Of a DNA stretch of 49,579 nucleotides, positions 34,002-45,008 are shown piece after piece. Below the pieces are notes generated by a model, which was not told where the DNA came from, ran no database searches, and saw only the letters and a list, made by a program, of their open reading frames with translations. The stretch lies in contig NW_014013620.1 of assembly GCF_000611645.1 (NCBI RefSeq), positions 33,510 through 83,088 on the forward strand, written 5' to 3'. The position numbers were made by a program, and so were the translations under genes. This stretch comes from Monoraphidium neglectum. Taxonomy: Eukaryota > Chlorophyta > Chlorophyceae > Sphaeropleales > Selenastraceae. Positions within the stretch are counted from its first letter, which is position 1, and every line of letters begins with the position of its first letter.

Positions 34002-34682
34002 GAGCCTTCACAGGAAAATGCACAGTTGCAGCATTTGCAGCAGCTGCTGCGCGCGCTCCAACAGGCGCGTGCTGCGCGCGCAGCCGCAGCAGAGCCCAGG
34101 CCCGCTCCTGGCAGCTTGCACCCAGTGCATCCCAGTGGCTCCACGTCTGCGCAGCCTGGCGCATCCGCAGCGATGCCACTCCACGCAATGTTCGCCGCGG
34201 CGCAGTGCCTGGGTGTAAAGCTGCCCGGAACTCGCTGCGGCGACTTGGACGTGCTGCACCGCACGCGCAAGCGCGCGGCCGGAAAGCGCAGGCGGCCGGA
34301 CCAGGCTCGGCTGGAGCGTGCGCTTAGGGAGGCGGGCATCTTTGGCCTTGCTGCCGCCGCGCGGCAAGAGCAGGCCCGGCGCGAGGAGGCGGCGGCCGTC
34401 GAGATCGAGGCGCTGCGTGCGGCGCTGGCGCAGCGGTTCGCGGCAGCGGGCGGCGGCGCGCTGCCCGCAGACTTTATCGCCGCCCTCGCGCGCGCGGCGA
34501 CCGCGGCGGCCGACGCGCGGCGCCGCAAACGCGAGGAGCACCCGGCGGCGAGGGCTGCGGCGCGGCGGCAGCGGCGCGAGGGGGGCGCCAAGCGCGGTGC
34601 CAGCGACAGCGGCAGCGAGGGCCACGCGGACGCGCCGCCCAAGAGCCGCCGGAAGTGCACCCATCCGACGCGCAACCTGTGA
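31960..34682 (+). CDS. poly-glutamine, probably nuclear protein of unknown function (2 exons seen)
   Basis: Not recognised. Exons 31960-32193 and 32340-34682 join in phase 0 to 858 aa; more 5' exons are possible. The N-terminal ~100 residues form a compact, non-repetitive segment including ELPSGTWAIVNRVPMKDVA, GHYVIAWGR and LYTFADRGAAERVLSALR, which may be a true domain. The middle is dominated by Gln. One run of about 25 Gln (32541-32615) and further runs near 33449-33471, 33757-33811 and 33951-34002 are encoded almost only by CAG. The C-terminal ~150 residues are basic and helical, with nuclear-localisation-like clusters KRAAGKRRR and RRRKREE, ending PPKSRRKCTHPTRNL. The composition suggests a transcriptional co-regulator or RNA-associated protein; that is inference from composition only. 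Frames that read the repeat as poly-Ala or poly-Ser are shadows. Confidence 0.7.
32541..32615 (+). repeat. coding (CAG)n tract, about 25 units
   Basis: Uninterrupted CAG codons ending in one CAA, in frame as glutamine in the gene at 31960-34682. A tract this pure is expected to be length-variable between strains. Confidence 0.95.
33757..34005 (+). repeat. further coding CAG clusters
   Basis: Two dense CAG clusters (about 33757-33811 and 33951-34005) in the same gene, mostly in the glutamine frame, separated by a non-repetitive segment of about 45 codons. Confidence 0.85.
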
Positions 34683-37261
34683 GGCGCCCGGCCTCTGGTG
34701 GCGGCCTGCCTCGGCACATATCAGGCTGCATGGCGCAGCGCGGCCTCTCTCTTACCACTTCTTTAAGCCTGCTTTTCCAGGCCTCGCTGCGGGGGGTGTG
34801 CGGCTTACTGATACTGCGCTGGGTGCCATCCCCATGGGGCGGGCCCCAAGCAGGTGCTGCGGCCGCCCGCCCTCACGGGCCGGCGAGACGGCCGGACGCG
34901 CCCGTGCTTCAGCGCTGCGTGACGCCGCGCGGCGCCTGCACGCGGAATGTGTTGCAGCAATTGCTGGGGTGTGGCCACAGAGTGCAGTGGGGTTGTATGT
35001 GGCAGAATGAGACGGTCTGCACTCTGGCCGCCTGGCTCCTTGCTTGGCCAGGCTGGGCCAAGCAAGCACGCACTGATTGATGCACGATAGCGGGCCAATG
35101 CCACCACACCAGCACTCAATTTGTGCTTGTCACCGCTGCAAGACATGCTTTGATTCGCGGCTGGAGGCCGCCAGGGCGGGGGTGGCGACGGAGGGGGGGC
35201 AGCTGGCAGTGCGGGCACATGACAGTGATGACACTGCAACTTGAGTTGGGCCGGCGTCCCGGTGGGAGGCATCCTCTGTACATAACTTTTTTTGGCACAT
35301 CAAGTGTCTTGAGCCCCAGCGCACAGGGTGTGAATACACGCCCCTCAGCACGCTCTTGTGTAGCAATATGTTGCCGACGCGGCTTTATGGCCGGCCGCTG
35401 CGTCGCTGGGTGGTTGCGCGCTGGCCCGGGCTGTGGCGCTGGCCCCTTGTGTGTTCGGATGCGTTGCACGCGTCTTGGTTTTGGCGCTACCCCCTGAACA
35501 ATTTTACAAGCAACATCCTTGGGCATGTTCGATTCATATTTGTTGTTCCTGCATACTTTGAGACGCTCGATGCCGCGCCGCCACCTTCCGCTGCTGGCGG
35601 CGGGTACACGCCCAGGATCGTGCTGCCGCGGGCGCCGCTGCCTGCGGCTTTGCTTCGAAAACAGCAAAGCAGCCCCACTTTCGCGCAGCCTGTTGTGTGC
35701 CCCATCAGTCAACTTTTCAGCATGCGCCCAGACCGGTACTCCGTGTGCGCCACAGACCTTGACTCATGCCACCCTCAGATTGGCAGCATTATTTACTTAT
35801 CTGCACTGCGTGCGCTGACAGCAGCCCCAGCCGGACGGCGGCTTTTTACACGTGGTTGCCGCTTGGCTCTGGTGCTTATGAGTCAGAAGCACGGGTCCTG
35901 CGTGTGTCGCTTGTATGCGTTGGATTTGATGTTTGTGTAGCGACTTGCACACATTGCAGCTGCGTGTGTTCGCAGCCTGTGCCCTCGTGAGCCTTCTGAT
36001 GTTTGACCTTACCGCGTCTAGTTGATACCTGTCAACGGCGCCCCCCTGTTGGGTGTGTGCCCAAATCATTGAAGGATGGCAACAATCAAAACGCTGCTGC
36101 ACCTTCAAACGTATTGAATGCTCCCCTGCGTCAGGCCTTGAGAGGTCCCAGGCCAGCCTTTGTTTTGCCATGCCACTGGCGAGCTAGGCATCCCAGGCTC
36201 TCTAGACAACCCCCTAGCAACTCGCGTGAGGGAGGAGCACACGTGGCTGGGGTCAAACACGGGGCGTGGGGGCTGTAGGTGCGCTGGAGCACTACTGTGC
36301 GCGCAGGGTTTTGTGGGGCCCCTGGACTCAAATTGCGGGGCATCAGCGTACCCAGCTGCGTCGGACGGGCCACGGAGTCCCCTACAAACGACGAGCAGAC
36401 TTGACCCTTCGCCTTGCTGTGTGATTCATCCGGAAACCTTGCTGTGGTGAGTGGGGGTGACCAGCGCGGGGCTGCGCCCCAATGAGAGCATCACGAGGGT
36501 TTACAGGTGGCGCCACGCCCTGCGAGCCCCACATGGCTGCCATGGTCGGCACAGCTGACCTCAGGAGGGCCCCGCTAAGGCCCTGCATCACGGCAAGGTG
36601 AGCAGTGGCGCCGCAGCACTCGCCGCCCGCCCGCCGGCTCTCTGCAGCCACCGATGACGATGCATCAGCGCCGCGCCCTCGTCCTTGAGCGGTGACACAT
36701 CCACGCTGGCATGACTAGCACGTAAATCATGCACTGCAGCACCAGCGGGGCCACGCACTTGTCGCTGTAGGGGCAGTGCGCTCTCCCCCAGGCCGGGCTC
36801 AGCGCAGTCAGTGCGGTGCCGATGTCGTGGCTGCCCGCGGCAGTTTGCAGGGGCCATCTATAGAGGGGGATTGCTGCTTGATTCCTTTGATTGCTGTGCA
36901 ACAGTGAACACTGGCTGCGTACATACGGTACACGCGGGCCAGATCTACAACGGTACAGTGCCGTAGTGCCACAGCGTGATCAATTTTGTTTCAAGGTTGC
37001 TTCGATGTTTGTTACTGCTACAGAAGCACAAACTGTATCGCACTTACTGGAGATCGTCAGCACTTTTTGCAGCGTTTGACCGAATGAAACGAGCGCGTGA
37101 CAATACAGCAGCACAAAACAGTCGTCCGAAAAGCCGTGTAGTAACACCCTGAACGCTGTGCCTCCTGGCATGCGCATGCGCTCCGCTGCTGTGCGCGGCG
37201 CCCCTTGTGCAAACACACAATTCGCACATATATCCACCCCACTGGCGGGTACGTACACGCC
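34683..37261. other. 2.6-kb stretch without a supported gene
   Basis: This lies between two plus-strand genes. The longest open frame (35368-35940, +) is rich in Trp and Arg, lacks the GC3 bias of neighbouring exons and has no recognisable motif. A minus-strand segment near 36590-36850 has exon-like stretches, including one hydrophobic piece, but no start, stop or phase-consistent partner could be assigned. A non-coding RNA or a rapidly evolving gene cannot be excluded. Confidence 0.45.
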
Positions 37262-38719
37262 ATGGCAGAGCAGCTGGAGGAGGCGCTGCGCGAGCGCGCC
37301 CTGCAGGTCATGACACAGCACCAAGCAGGTGCGGCAGAACTCTGCACACGTGCGCGCAACGGCGCCATCGCTTGTGTTTAGTTGTGTAGAAACCGGCGGT
37401 TTTCAACAACCCTTTGCCATCAAGCGCCAAACGGCGCTGCTCAAGTGCACAGAGGGGTTGTCAAAAGTCGCACTGCGAATCCACCACGGCACACGTCACC
37501 AGGAATCCGTACAGCAGAGGAGGCCCTGGAGAGGGCCTTGTCAGAGCTGGCCAAGCTGCGGGCCCGCGAGGAGCGGCGGCTGGCGGAGCGGCTGCAGCGG
37601 CTGCGGGAGCGCCACGAGCAGCAGCGGCAGCAGCTGGCGCGCGAGTACGAGCAGCAGGTGCTGCGCATGTGGAGGTGGGGCGGGGCCTTGATGCGAATGC
37701 CCTGCATGGAAAGAGCGCTCTCTAGCGCATTGACCTGAGGACATGACCTGCAACCCTCTATGTCACAATGCGGGCACAGCATTACACTTCTGACGGCACT
37801 CTTGCTGCAGGTGGCTGAGCTGGACAAGCGGTCGCAAGCATCGGCAGAACAGGCGGAGGCCGAGTGCGCCAGGGCCATCTCGGCCGCGGCGGAGGTTCTG
37901 GGCCAGCGTCTGGGCGCCTCAGCAGCGCCAAGCAGCGCGGCGGGGCCCTCGGTCGAACGAGGGCAGCAGCATCTGGCAATAGGTCGGCGCTCGCTGCACC
38001 GGCATTCTTCAAGGTGGGACACCTGTGATTGCCCGTCAATGTACTTGCATGTTGCGCATTCGAGCTGGCGTTTTACACGCAACCGTGCATCCAACGGCAT
38101 TCGGCCGCATCCCTCCATGGCATAAATTAGGGGCACCGCCACCCGCGGCTCAGGGATGGTGAGCGCCCCGAGAATCACGCTCGCCAGCAGCAGCGGCAGC
38201 GGGTCGTCCGATGGCGGCGACGGCCCGGGCGATGGCGAAGGCGGCGCCCCTGCGTGGCACAGGCGGCAGCCGTCGCTGCAGGGGTGCGACCACCAGGCTC
38301 TGCTGCGACAGCAGGTGCTGCAGAACGCAAGGGGCCCGCCCAGCGGCAGCATTTTTGCTGCCGGCAGCAATTCATCAACTCCGCGACGACGGTTGGAAGC
38401 AGCGTTTGCAGCGGCCGTTGTCGAGCGCGGGCAGCGTGTTGCGACGACTGACGCACATGGCGCAGGGAACAGCAATGGGGTCAAGGATAAGGGGCGCAAG
38501 GAAGGTGCGTCCATTGGGCGCAGCCCGTCCGGGTGGGGGGCGGCAGGCTCATACCCGCGTTTCCGCGGCAACGTCAGAGCTCCCACCAGCAGCCGGGGAG
38601 ACGGCGGCAGTGGCAGCAGCGTGAGGCGTACATACACAGATTTGATGGCCACAGCAAGCGGCCGGTGGTTGGCAGATGGTGGGCGTGCAGGCCACTTGCT
38701 GAGCGGCGACAGCGATTGA
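37262..38719 (+). CDS. coiled-coil protein of unknown function (4 exons)
   Basis: Not recognised. Exons 37262-37328, 37518-37657, 37811-37982 and 38154-38719 close in frame to 314 aa. Residues 1 to about 110 are a continuous charged helix with heptad-like Leu and Ala spacing, for example ERRLAERLQRLRERHEQQRQ and AELDKRSQASAEQAEAECA, and should form a coiled coil. The remaining ~200 residues are Ser/Gly-rich and probably disordered, with dispersed basic patches. The donor of exon 2 was placed at CAG|GTGCTG and that of exon 3 at ATAG|GTCGGC, because these give consistent phases; alternative donors downstream would shift frame. No signal peptide or membrane segment is seen. A structural or cytoskeleton-associated role would be a guess. 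Confidence 0.68.
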
Positions 38720-39152
38720 CGTCACACGGTGAGCAGCAAGCTGTGCACGTGGGACAATCGCCACGCATGGGGCAGCAGGGATGTGGGGTGGTGCGCAAGG
38801 CAAGCTGTAAGGTTGGCGCAGGCTGGCTATAATCTCATGTGTTTGTGACCGCATTTCTGGCAGATCAGCATTCACAATGCCGGCAGTGCTTCACTAGGGG
38901 ACCACACATGGGGATCAGTAAATCGGTGGGTCGACTGGACGGGTGACTTGGTGACGCAGCGAGAAGCAACGGGCAGCCGGGTGCGCATGGCCCCAGAGTT
39001 GGCGTTACGATGCATGTGACAATGAACGATACACGCCGGATTGTCTGCTTTGCTGGCCGTGTGGTGTGTTGCTCAAAGTGGAAGTGAAGCCAGTACTATG
39101 ATCTCGCAGATTAAGAAGTACTGAACAATCACGACATGCAAATAAAGATGAC
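38720..39152. promoter_or_regulatory. intergenic region upstream of the LRR receptor-cyclase
   Basis: About 430 bp holding the 3' UTR of the coiled-coil gene and the promoter/5' UTR of the receptor gene. The last ~60 bp before the ATG are locally AT-richer. No defined regulatory element was recognised. Confidence 0.4.
38806..38810 (+). terminator. candidate poly(A) signal TGTAA for the coiled-coil gene
   Basis: TGTAA lies about 87 nt after the stop codon at 38717-38719, a typical distance for a chlorophyte 3' UTR. It is a short motif, so chance occurrence is possible. Confidence 0.4.
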
Positions 39153-41558
39153 ATGAGTGCGATGGCAGCACGCATACTGCTGGCCCTCACGCTGGGGCTG
39201 CAGACTGTGGCATTCGCCATCGACAAGCTGCCTCCGGAGTCCTGTGCAGCAAGCAACGCAGGGATTTGCAACGGCACGTGCCGCAATGAGACGGAGGCGG
39301 CGCTGCGGCAGCTGCAAAGCTTCCTCAGAGCGAACAGTAGCAAGGTGGGTGGGCATGACGGTGTGAACTCGAGGTGGTCGGCTGCCTCGCGATGGTCTGG
39401 GGCAGGTGCATTGGCCCAGGCCTGTTGTGAACGGCTCATCAGGGTCTGACAGTGCTGCCGGCACAGGTGGCTGTGAATGGATGAATCGAAGCGCAGCAGC
39501 GCGAACTGTCGTCACCAGCCCTGTCACCCTTCACCACGACAGCAGGCCAACAAACATGGGGGGGGGGATCGAAGAAGCAGCGCTCAAAAGCCTGCAATTC
39601 GGCAGGAGCTGCACATTGCTTGTCACAGTTCTGCAGCTGTACACTGCCAGAAAGCTTGACACACGACCCCATACCCAGCACTGCGCCCGCAATCTGCGAT
39701 GGCGCCCTGTGCATGCCGTCGCAATGCTGAAACCGCAGCTGGCCTTCGAGAGCGGCGCCACATGCGTTGACCCATTGACCAACGCCACGGCGCCAAGCTA
39801 CTGCTGCAGCCGCCGCGCCGTGCGGTGCTGTTGCTTCGGCTGCCGCGTAGCGTGCGACAAGTGCCCTTATCGGTGCGGAGCACCGGCTTGAGTGGGGGGG
39901 CGGCAGGCGGCAGGCGTGCGGCCGTGTTTGAGCCGGCGGACGGCGCTCGCGGCTGGAATCCGCACTGTGATGACGCCTGTGGAAGCCGCGCGGCCTAATT
40001 GCTGAGATCACTGCCGAGATCGCTTTCGGCGACACAAGCAAAACGTTCAGTGCTTGGCTGGCGCCTCTTGATGCGAGTGGATCCTGCGGGCAACCTCCTG
40101 CAATCACCGGGCTGTCCCTTCTCCCACATCCTGAAACAGGCATGCCGTGGTGTCGCTGTCGCTGCGCAACCAGCGCATGTCGGTGCCCCTGTCAGAGGTG
40201 ATGCCGCACGTGCGCGCACTGGCGCGGTGGGGGCTGCGCAGTCTGAATCTGGAGGGCAACCACCTGTCTGGTGACCTGGCGCCGCTGGCGGCGGCGGTCG
40301 AGGACCTGACTCATCTGACGTCACTCAGCCTCGGGGACAACCGTGAGCGACACATGACTGCTGCCGGGCGCGGGCGGCACGTATTGTCGCGCGTGTGCGC
40401 AGGGCGTTGCAGCACAGGGGGCAAACCACAGGGTCTTGCAGCGACATAGCATTGCCTCCACCTGGCACTGACGCTGCATCAGGGGCGGTGCGATTCGACA
40501 CAGCGCCACTTGCACCAACGCGGCGCCGTGCCGCACTCGAGGTCCCGCCCACGGCCGCACGCCCCGCCGTGCGCCCGCTCCAACCCCTCCGCCCCGGCCC
40601 CCGCAGTCCTCACGGGCACCATCCCGGCTGCCCTGGGTGACCTCCGCCTGCTGGAGCACCTGGCCCTCGACGCCAACGCGCTGGGCGGCAGCGTGCCGCC
40701 GCAGCTGTGCGGGGCGGGCAGCGCGCTCAAGGACGTCTCGCTGAGAGGCAACCGGCTTGTGGGGCGCCTGGCGTTTGAGGGGTGCCCCAACCTGATCAAC
40801 CTGGACGTGCAGGCGAGTGTGATGAAGTCTGTGAGGGAGTGGCTTTTGGGGGGAGAGAGAGGGTTGCGAACGAGCCCGAGGTGGGGGGGGGGGGGAGTGC
40901 GGCACGAGGCCTGCTGCTCGCATGGGGCAGAGCCAAGGTAGGGGGGCTGATTGGGGCCGGGGGTGTGACAGGGTGTGTTGGCATGGCAAAAGAGAGGGGG
41001 GCCGCCGCGCCTTTTGGCGTGGCGCGGCAGCGTGAGGGCCGAGGGCGTGGTAAGTTGGCTTGCGCGGGCTGTGCCCGCCAGCGGGCAGCGCCGACGGTAC
41101 CGGCGGGCAGCCGCCGTCGCGCCGCCCTGCAGCCCCCAGCCGGCCGCACCCTGCTAGGGGCGCCGCCCAAGCACCCACCTCTGCCAAACCCCAACCGAGC
41201 ACCCTTGCCGGACGCCGCTCTGCCAACTCATTCCCCTTGCGCCGTCCCTGATTGCCCCCAGACCCTCAAACAAACACCCCACGTTGCAGAAGCAGCAACC
41301 ACACCCGCCCCGCACGCTCCTCCACCCCATCACCCTGCATGTCCAGTCACTCACTCCACTTTCAAGGGCTCTCCCTCTCCCTTCCCCCCCCTTGCAGGAG
41401 AATGACCTGTCGGGCCCCGTCCCTGCGTCATGGCGCTGGACCATGCTGCACACCCTGCGCGTCGGCAACAACAGCTTTGACACCATCCCCGACGCCTTCT
41501 ACCTGATGCCGTCCATGGGGCTGCTGGACTCCATGATCAACAGGCGCGCGCGCGCGCT

Positions 41559-41620
<62 letters not shown>

Positions 41621-44600
41621 AGTGTGTTCAAGTTTGTGCTTGCGCGCGCGCTTGTGAGGCGACGCCCTGAGGATACCGACCGCCCCATCCAAGATTCAGC
41701 CTCCTGCTGTCCTGAGTGTCCCCCCAGAAGACCGCACCTGCCAGACCCCTTTGCCGCCCAGAGGCTGACTGACGCCCTGCCTGTCGACATGATTCGCCCA
41801 CATCGCCCTCGCCTGATGCCCCACCCCACATTCCATCCAAACTCGCCCCTCCCCTCCACCTCGGCCCCACCCCCCAGGCTGGCCGGCACCCTGTCAGAGG
41901 ACATCCAGGACCTGGCCCTGCTGACTAATGTCTACCTGGAGGCCAACGCGCTGACGGGGACGCTGCCAGAGGGCCTCTTCCATCTCAAGCGCCTGTCATA
42001 CGGTGCGGGGGTGCGGGGCTGCGTTGGAGAGGCCGACGGCTAGGGGTCTCTGCCACGCGGGGTGCGTGGACTGGCCGGGCGGAGGGATGGACTGGCCCAG
42101 GTATGAGGGGACAGAGTGAAAGTGGCGTGTGTGTATGTCTTGAGAAAATACGGGAAATTCTGTGTCCGTGCGAAATGGGGTCGCCCTGCAAGGCTGGCCA
42201 GTGATGGGCGCTTTGCGCTGGTGATGCAGCCAGCGCGGTGGTGATGGTTGGCATGAGCGAGCACGCGCTCCAGGCCGACGGCACGCCTGCGCCTGCCTCT
42301 GTGCAAGCCTGCCAGCGTCCGTACAATCGCAGCATCCCCACTGCAGCATCCCCACACACTCCACACACACTTCGCGCACACATGACACGAGTGTGCCTTG
42401 CTGTGCGCTCGCCAAACCCCAACCACCCAAAACAGTGTATGTCGGCTTCAATCAGTTTACGGGCACGCTGCCCGCCAACGTCGGGTGAGTGCATGGGTGC
42501 GCAGACGCGCCAAACCCCAAGCCAAGGGCTTTACTGTGCCTCTTCCCAGCGACATAGTACTGCAATCTTGACGTGTGCCGCGCGCCTGCTGGCCTGCTGC
42601 TCTTGAAGCCTTGCTAGGTGCATCAGGTCCGTTTGCGGCCGTCAGTCGCCGCCCCGCCCCGCCCCCCCGCGCCTTCCCCCCTTGGACATGCGCAGCCTTG
42701 CCGTCTGCGCCGCTCTGCATCGCGCACGGCATTTTCAGCAGACCACATCAGCATAAGTGTGGCTTCATCGTCACCTTGCAAACGTATGAGTACTGATTTC
42801 TCTCGCACCCCGCTCGCCTGCCTGCCTGCCTGCGGCGCCCCACCAGGAACTGCACCGGGCTGATGGCGCTGAGCCTCCGCGGCAACGCCGACATAATGGG
42901 CGCGATACCAGAGTCGACTGGCAACCTCAAGTACCTCATGATCTTCGACGTGGGCGATCACGTGATCTCGATCTGCAATGCGACCTCGTGATCTCAAATC
43001 ACTTTGGTGCAGCATGCGAGCTCCAGATCACCGGCTGCTGTTGACACCGATATGCACCTATGTTCTCATGCCCCCTTGCTGAGCCGCGCGCCCTTGCCCT
43101 CTGCTGCCTGCCACCCACCCCTCACCCAAAACAACAGCCCCCACCACCTCACACCCATGGTCGTTTGCAGCACGGCTGGACCCCTCCAGCTCTTGTCCGT
43201 CTCCCCCGGACGAATAACCCCCCTCCATACGCCCTCCTCCCTGCTCATGTCCCCCTCACACATTCTGGACTCCCCGCGCAGAACGTCGGCACCCGCATGC
43301 ACGGCTGCACCATCGACGGCCTCGACGCCCCCGGCCACAGCGGCTGCCTGCCGCGCTTCACGGAGTTCACCGACTTCCTCACGCCCCCGCTGGACGCCCT
43401 GGCCACGCGCGGCGCGGACGTGCTGGTTCCGCGGCAGACCACGCTCAGGCGAGAAAAGATCTCTGGCCTCAGCTGCGGCTGCTGGTTCCGGAGGGGTCCG
43501 GGGCTGCGTTGCGTCTGAGACCGTATGAAGCGTGCTCTCCCTTGGCGCGCCCCCGCCATGCGTCACGAGCGCAGCGGATCACTCACTAGGCGGTGAGCCG
43601 AGGTGGCCCCTGCTCGGCCTGGCGCCGTCGCGGCGCTCCCTGCCCCTCGCTTCGCCCCACGACGCCGCCGTCCCAGGCACACCGGCGTTTGCCAGTGAAC
43701 AGCACGCTTGCGCCTCGCTCGGCCCCTCGATGCTGGCCCCGTCCTCCCGCAACGAGCAGGTGCTTCACCATCCGCACCAACACGCGCGACGAGTACGGGC
43801 GGTACATGCCGGTCAACACCAGCTGGCAGATCCCGCCCTCCTACTACCGCTACAGGGGCTGCCAGTGCCCAGACGTGAGAGCGCAATCTCGTCCCCTCGC
43901 AAAACCCGCTTTGCTCCCGCCGCACCAGCACACATTTTGGTCCTTTGTTTTTTTTGGGGGGGGGGGCGGGAAGGGGGCGGGATGGGGATTGAAAACTGCT
44001 TTGGGGCATGAAGATTCAGCCCTGCTTTGTGGCCTGTGGCTGCCTTTGGCCTGCGGCTCGACTGGGGGCCCTCCGCAGCACCCAAGTGTGGCGACTATGG
44101 GGGCTGCGTCGGTGCACGCCCTGGCCCTCGCGCAGAGCATCCCTTTGCAAGCCCAATCTCACAACCTCTGCTGCACAAACGGCCCACCCTGAACCCCAAC
44201 CTCCAGCCCCAGCCTGAAACACAGCCCAGTCTCGACCCACCCCCCCACTGCGCACTCAAACACCCAAATCGCCCAGGGCTACCGCGCCACCTGGTTTGGG
44301 GACCCCGAGTCCCCTGAGATGGGCTGCGAGAACAGGCGCAGCCTGGCCTTGGCGCTGGCCCTCGCCCTCGTGGGGGTGCTGCTCTTCGCCCTGCTGGTCT
44401 GGGGCTGGGTCAAGTGAGTGCCTCCGCCACATCAGGGCCGCATGTCAGGGCCCTGATGCCCCGCAGCGGCCCGCTCTGCGCCTGCTTCTCGTGCCCTCCA
44501 TCAAATGGCCCTGAGGGCCGCTCTTTGACGGCAAGCCCTGAGCCACCCCGCGGCCGATCTTGGCTGAAACTGATCGACGGCTGGTGCACACGCGACCTTC

Positions 44601-44884
44601 CCCACCCCCCATGTCTCCTAACCCCAACCTGAATGCATATCAACCTCATGGCAAGCCCCCTTTTTGAAACCCCCTGTGCTGCCCGCCAAACAACCACCCC
44701 CTCCCCCGCGTCCAAGGTTCCTGGCCATGGGTGGCTTCTACGCGCTGCGCCGCTACAAGGACACGATGCAGCGGCGCATGCAGGGCATGAAGAAGGAGGG
44801 GGAGGTGGCCGTGGTGGTCACGGACATCGAGGGCTACTCCAGTGGGTGGCGCCGGCTGACGGGCCTCACAGGCTGACCCCGGCA

Positions 44885-44924
<40 letters not shown>

Positions 44925-44971
44925 TGCGTGTGTGCGTGCGCGTGCGTGCGTGTGTGTATTGTTGTGTGTGA

Positions 44972-45008
<37 letters not shown>

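Noticed and set aside
35368..35940. Open frame of about 190 codons on the plus strand
   Set aside because: Its composition is Trp/Arg-rich without the GC3 bias of neighbouring exons, no domain or targeting signal is recognisable, and it overlaps another long frame on the minus strand.
36382..36901. Possible minus-strand gene with a hydrophobic segment
   Set aside because: Exon-like stretches exist but no start, stop and phase-consistent chain could be built, and nothing resembles a known family. It is kept only as an uncertain interval.
37738..38125. Plus-strand frame running from the intron into the exon of the coiled-coil gene
   Set aside because: The portion before 37811 is intron (a good acceptor GCTGCAG precedes GTGGCTGAG) and the portion after 37982 loses composition and phase.
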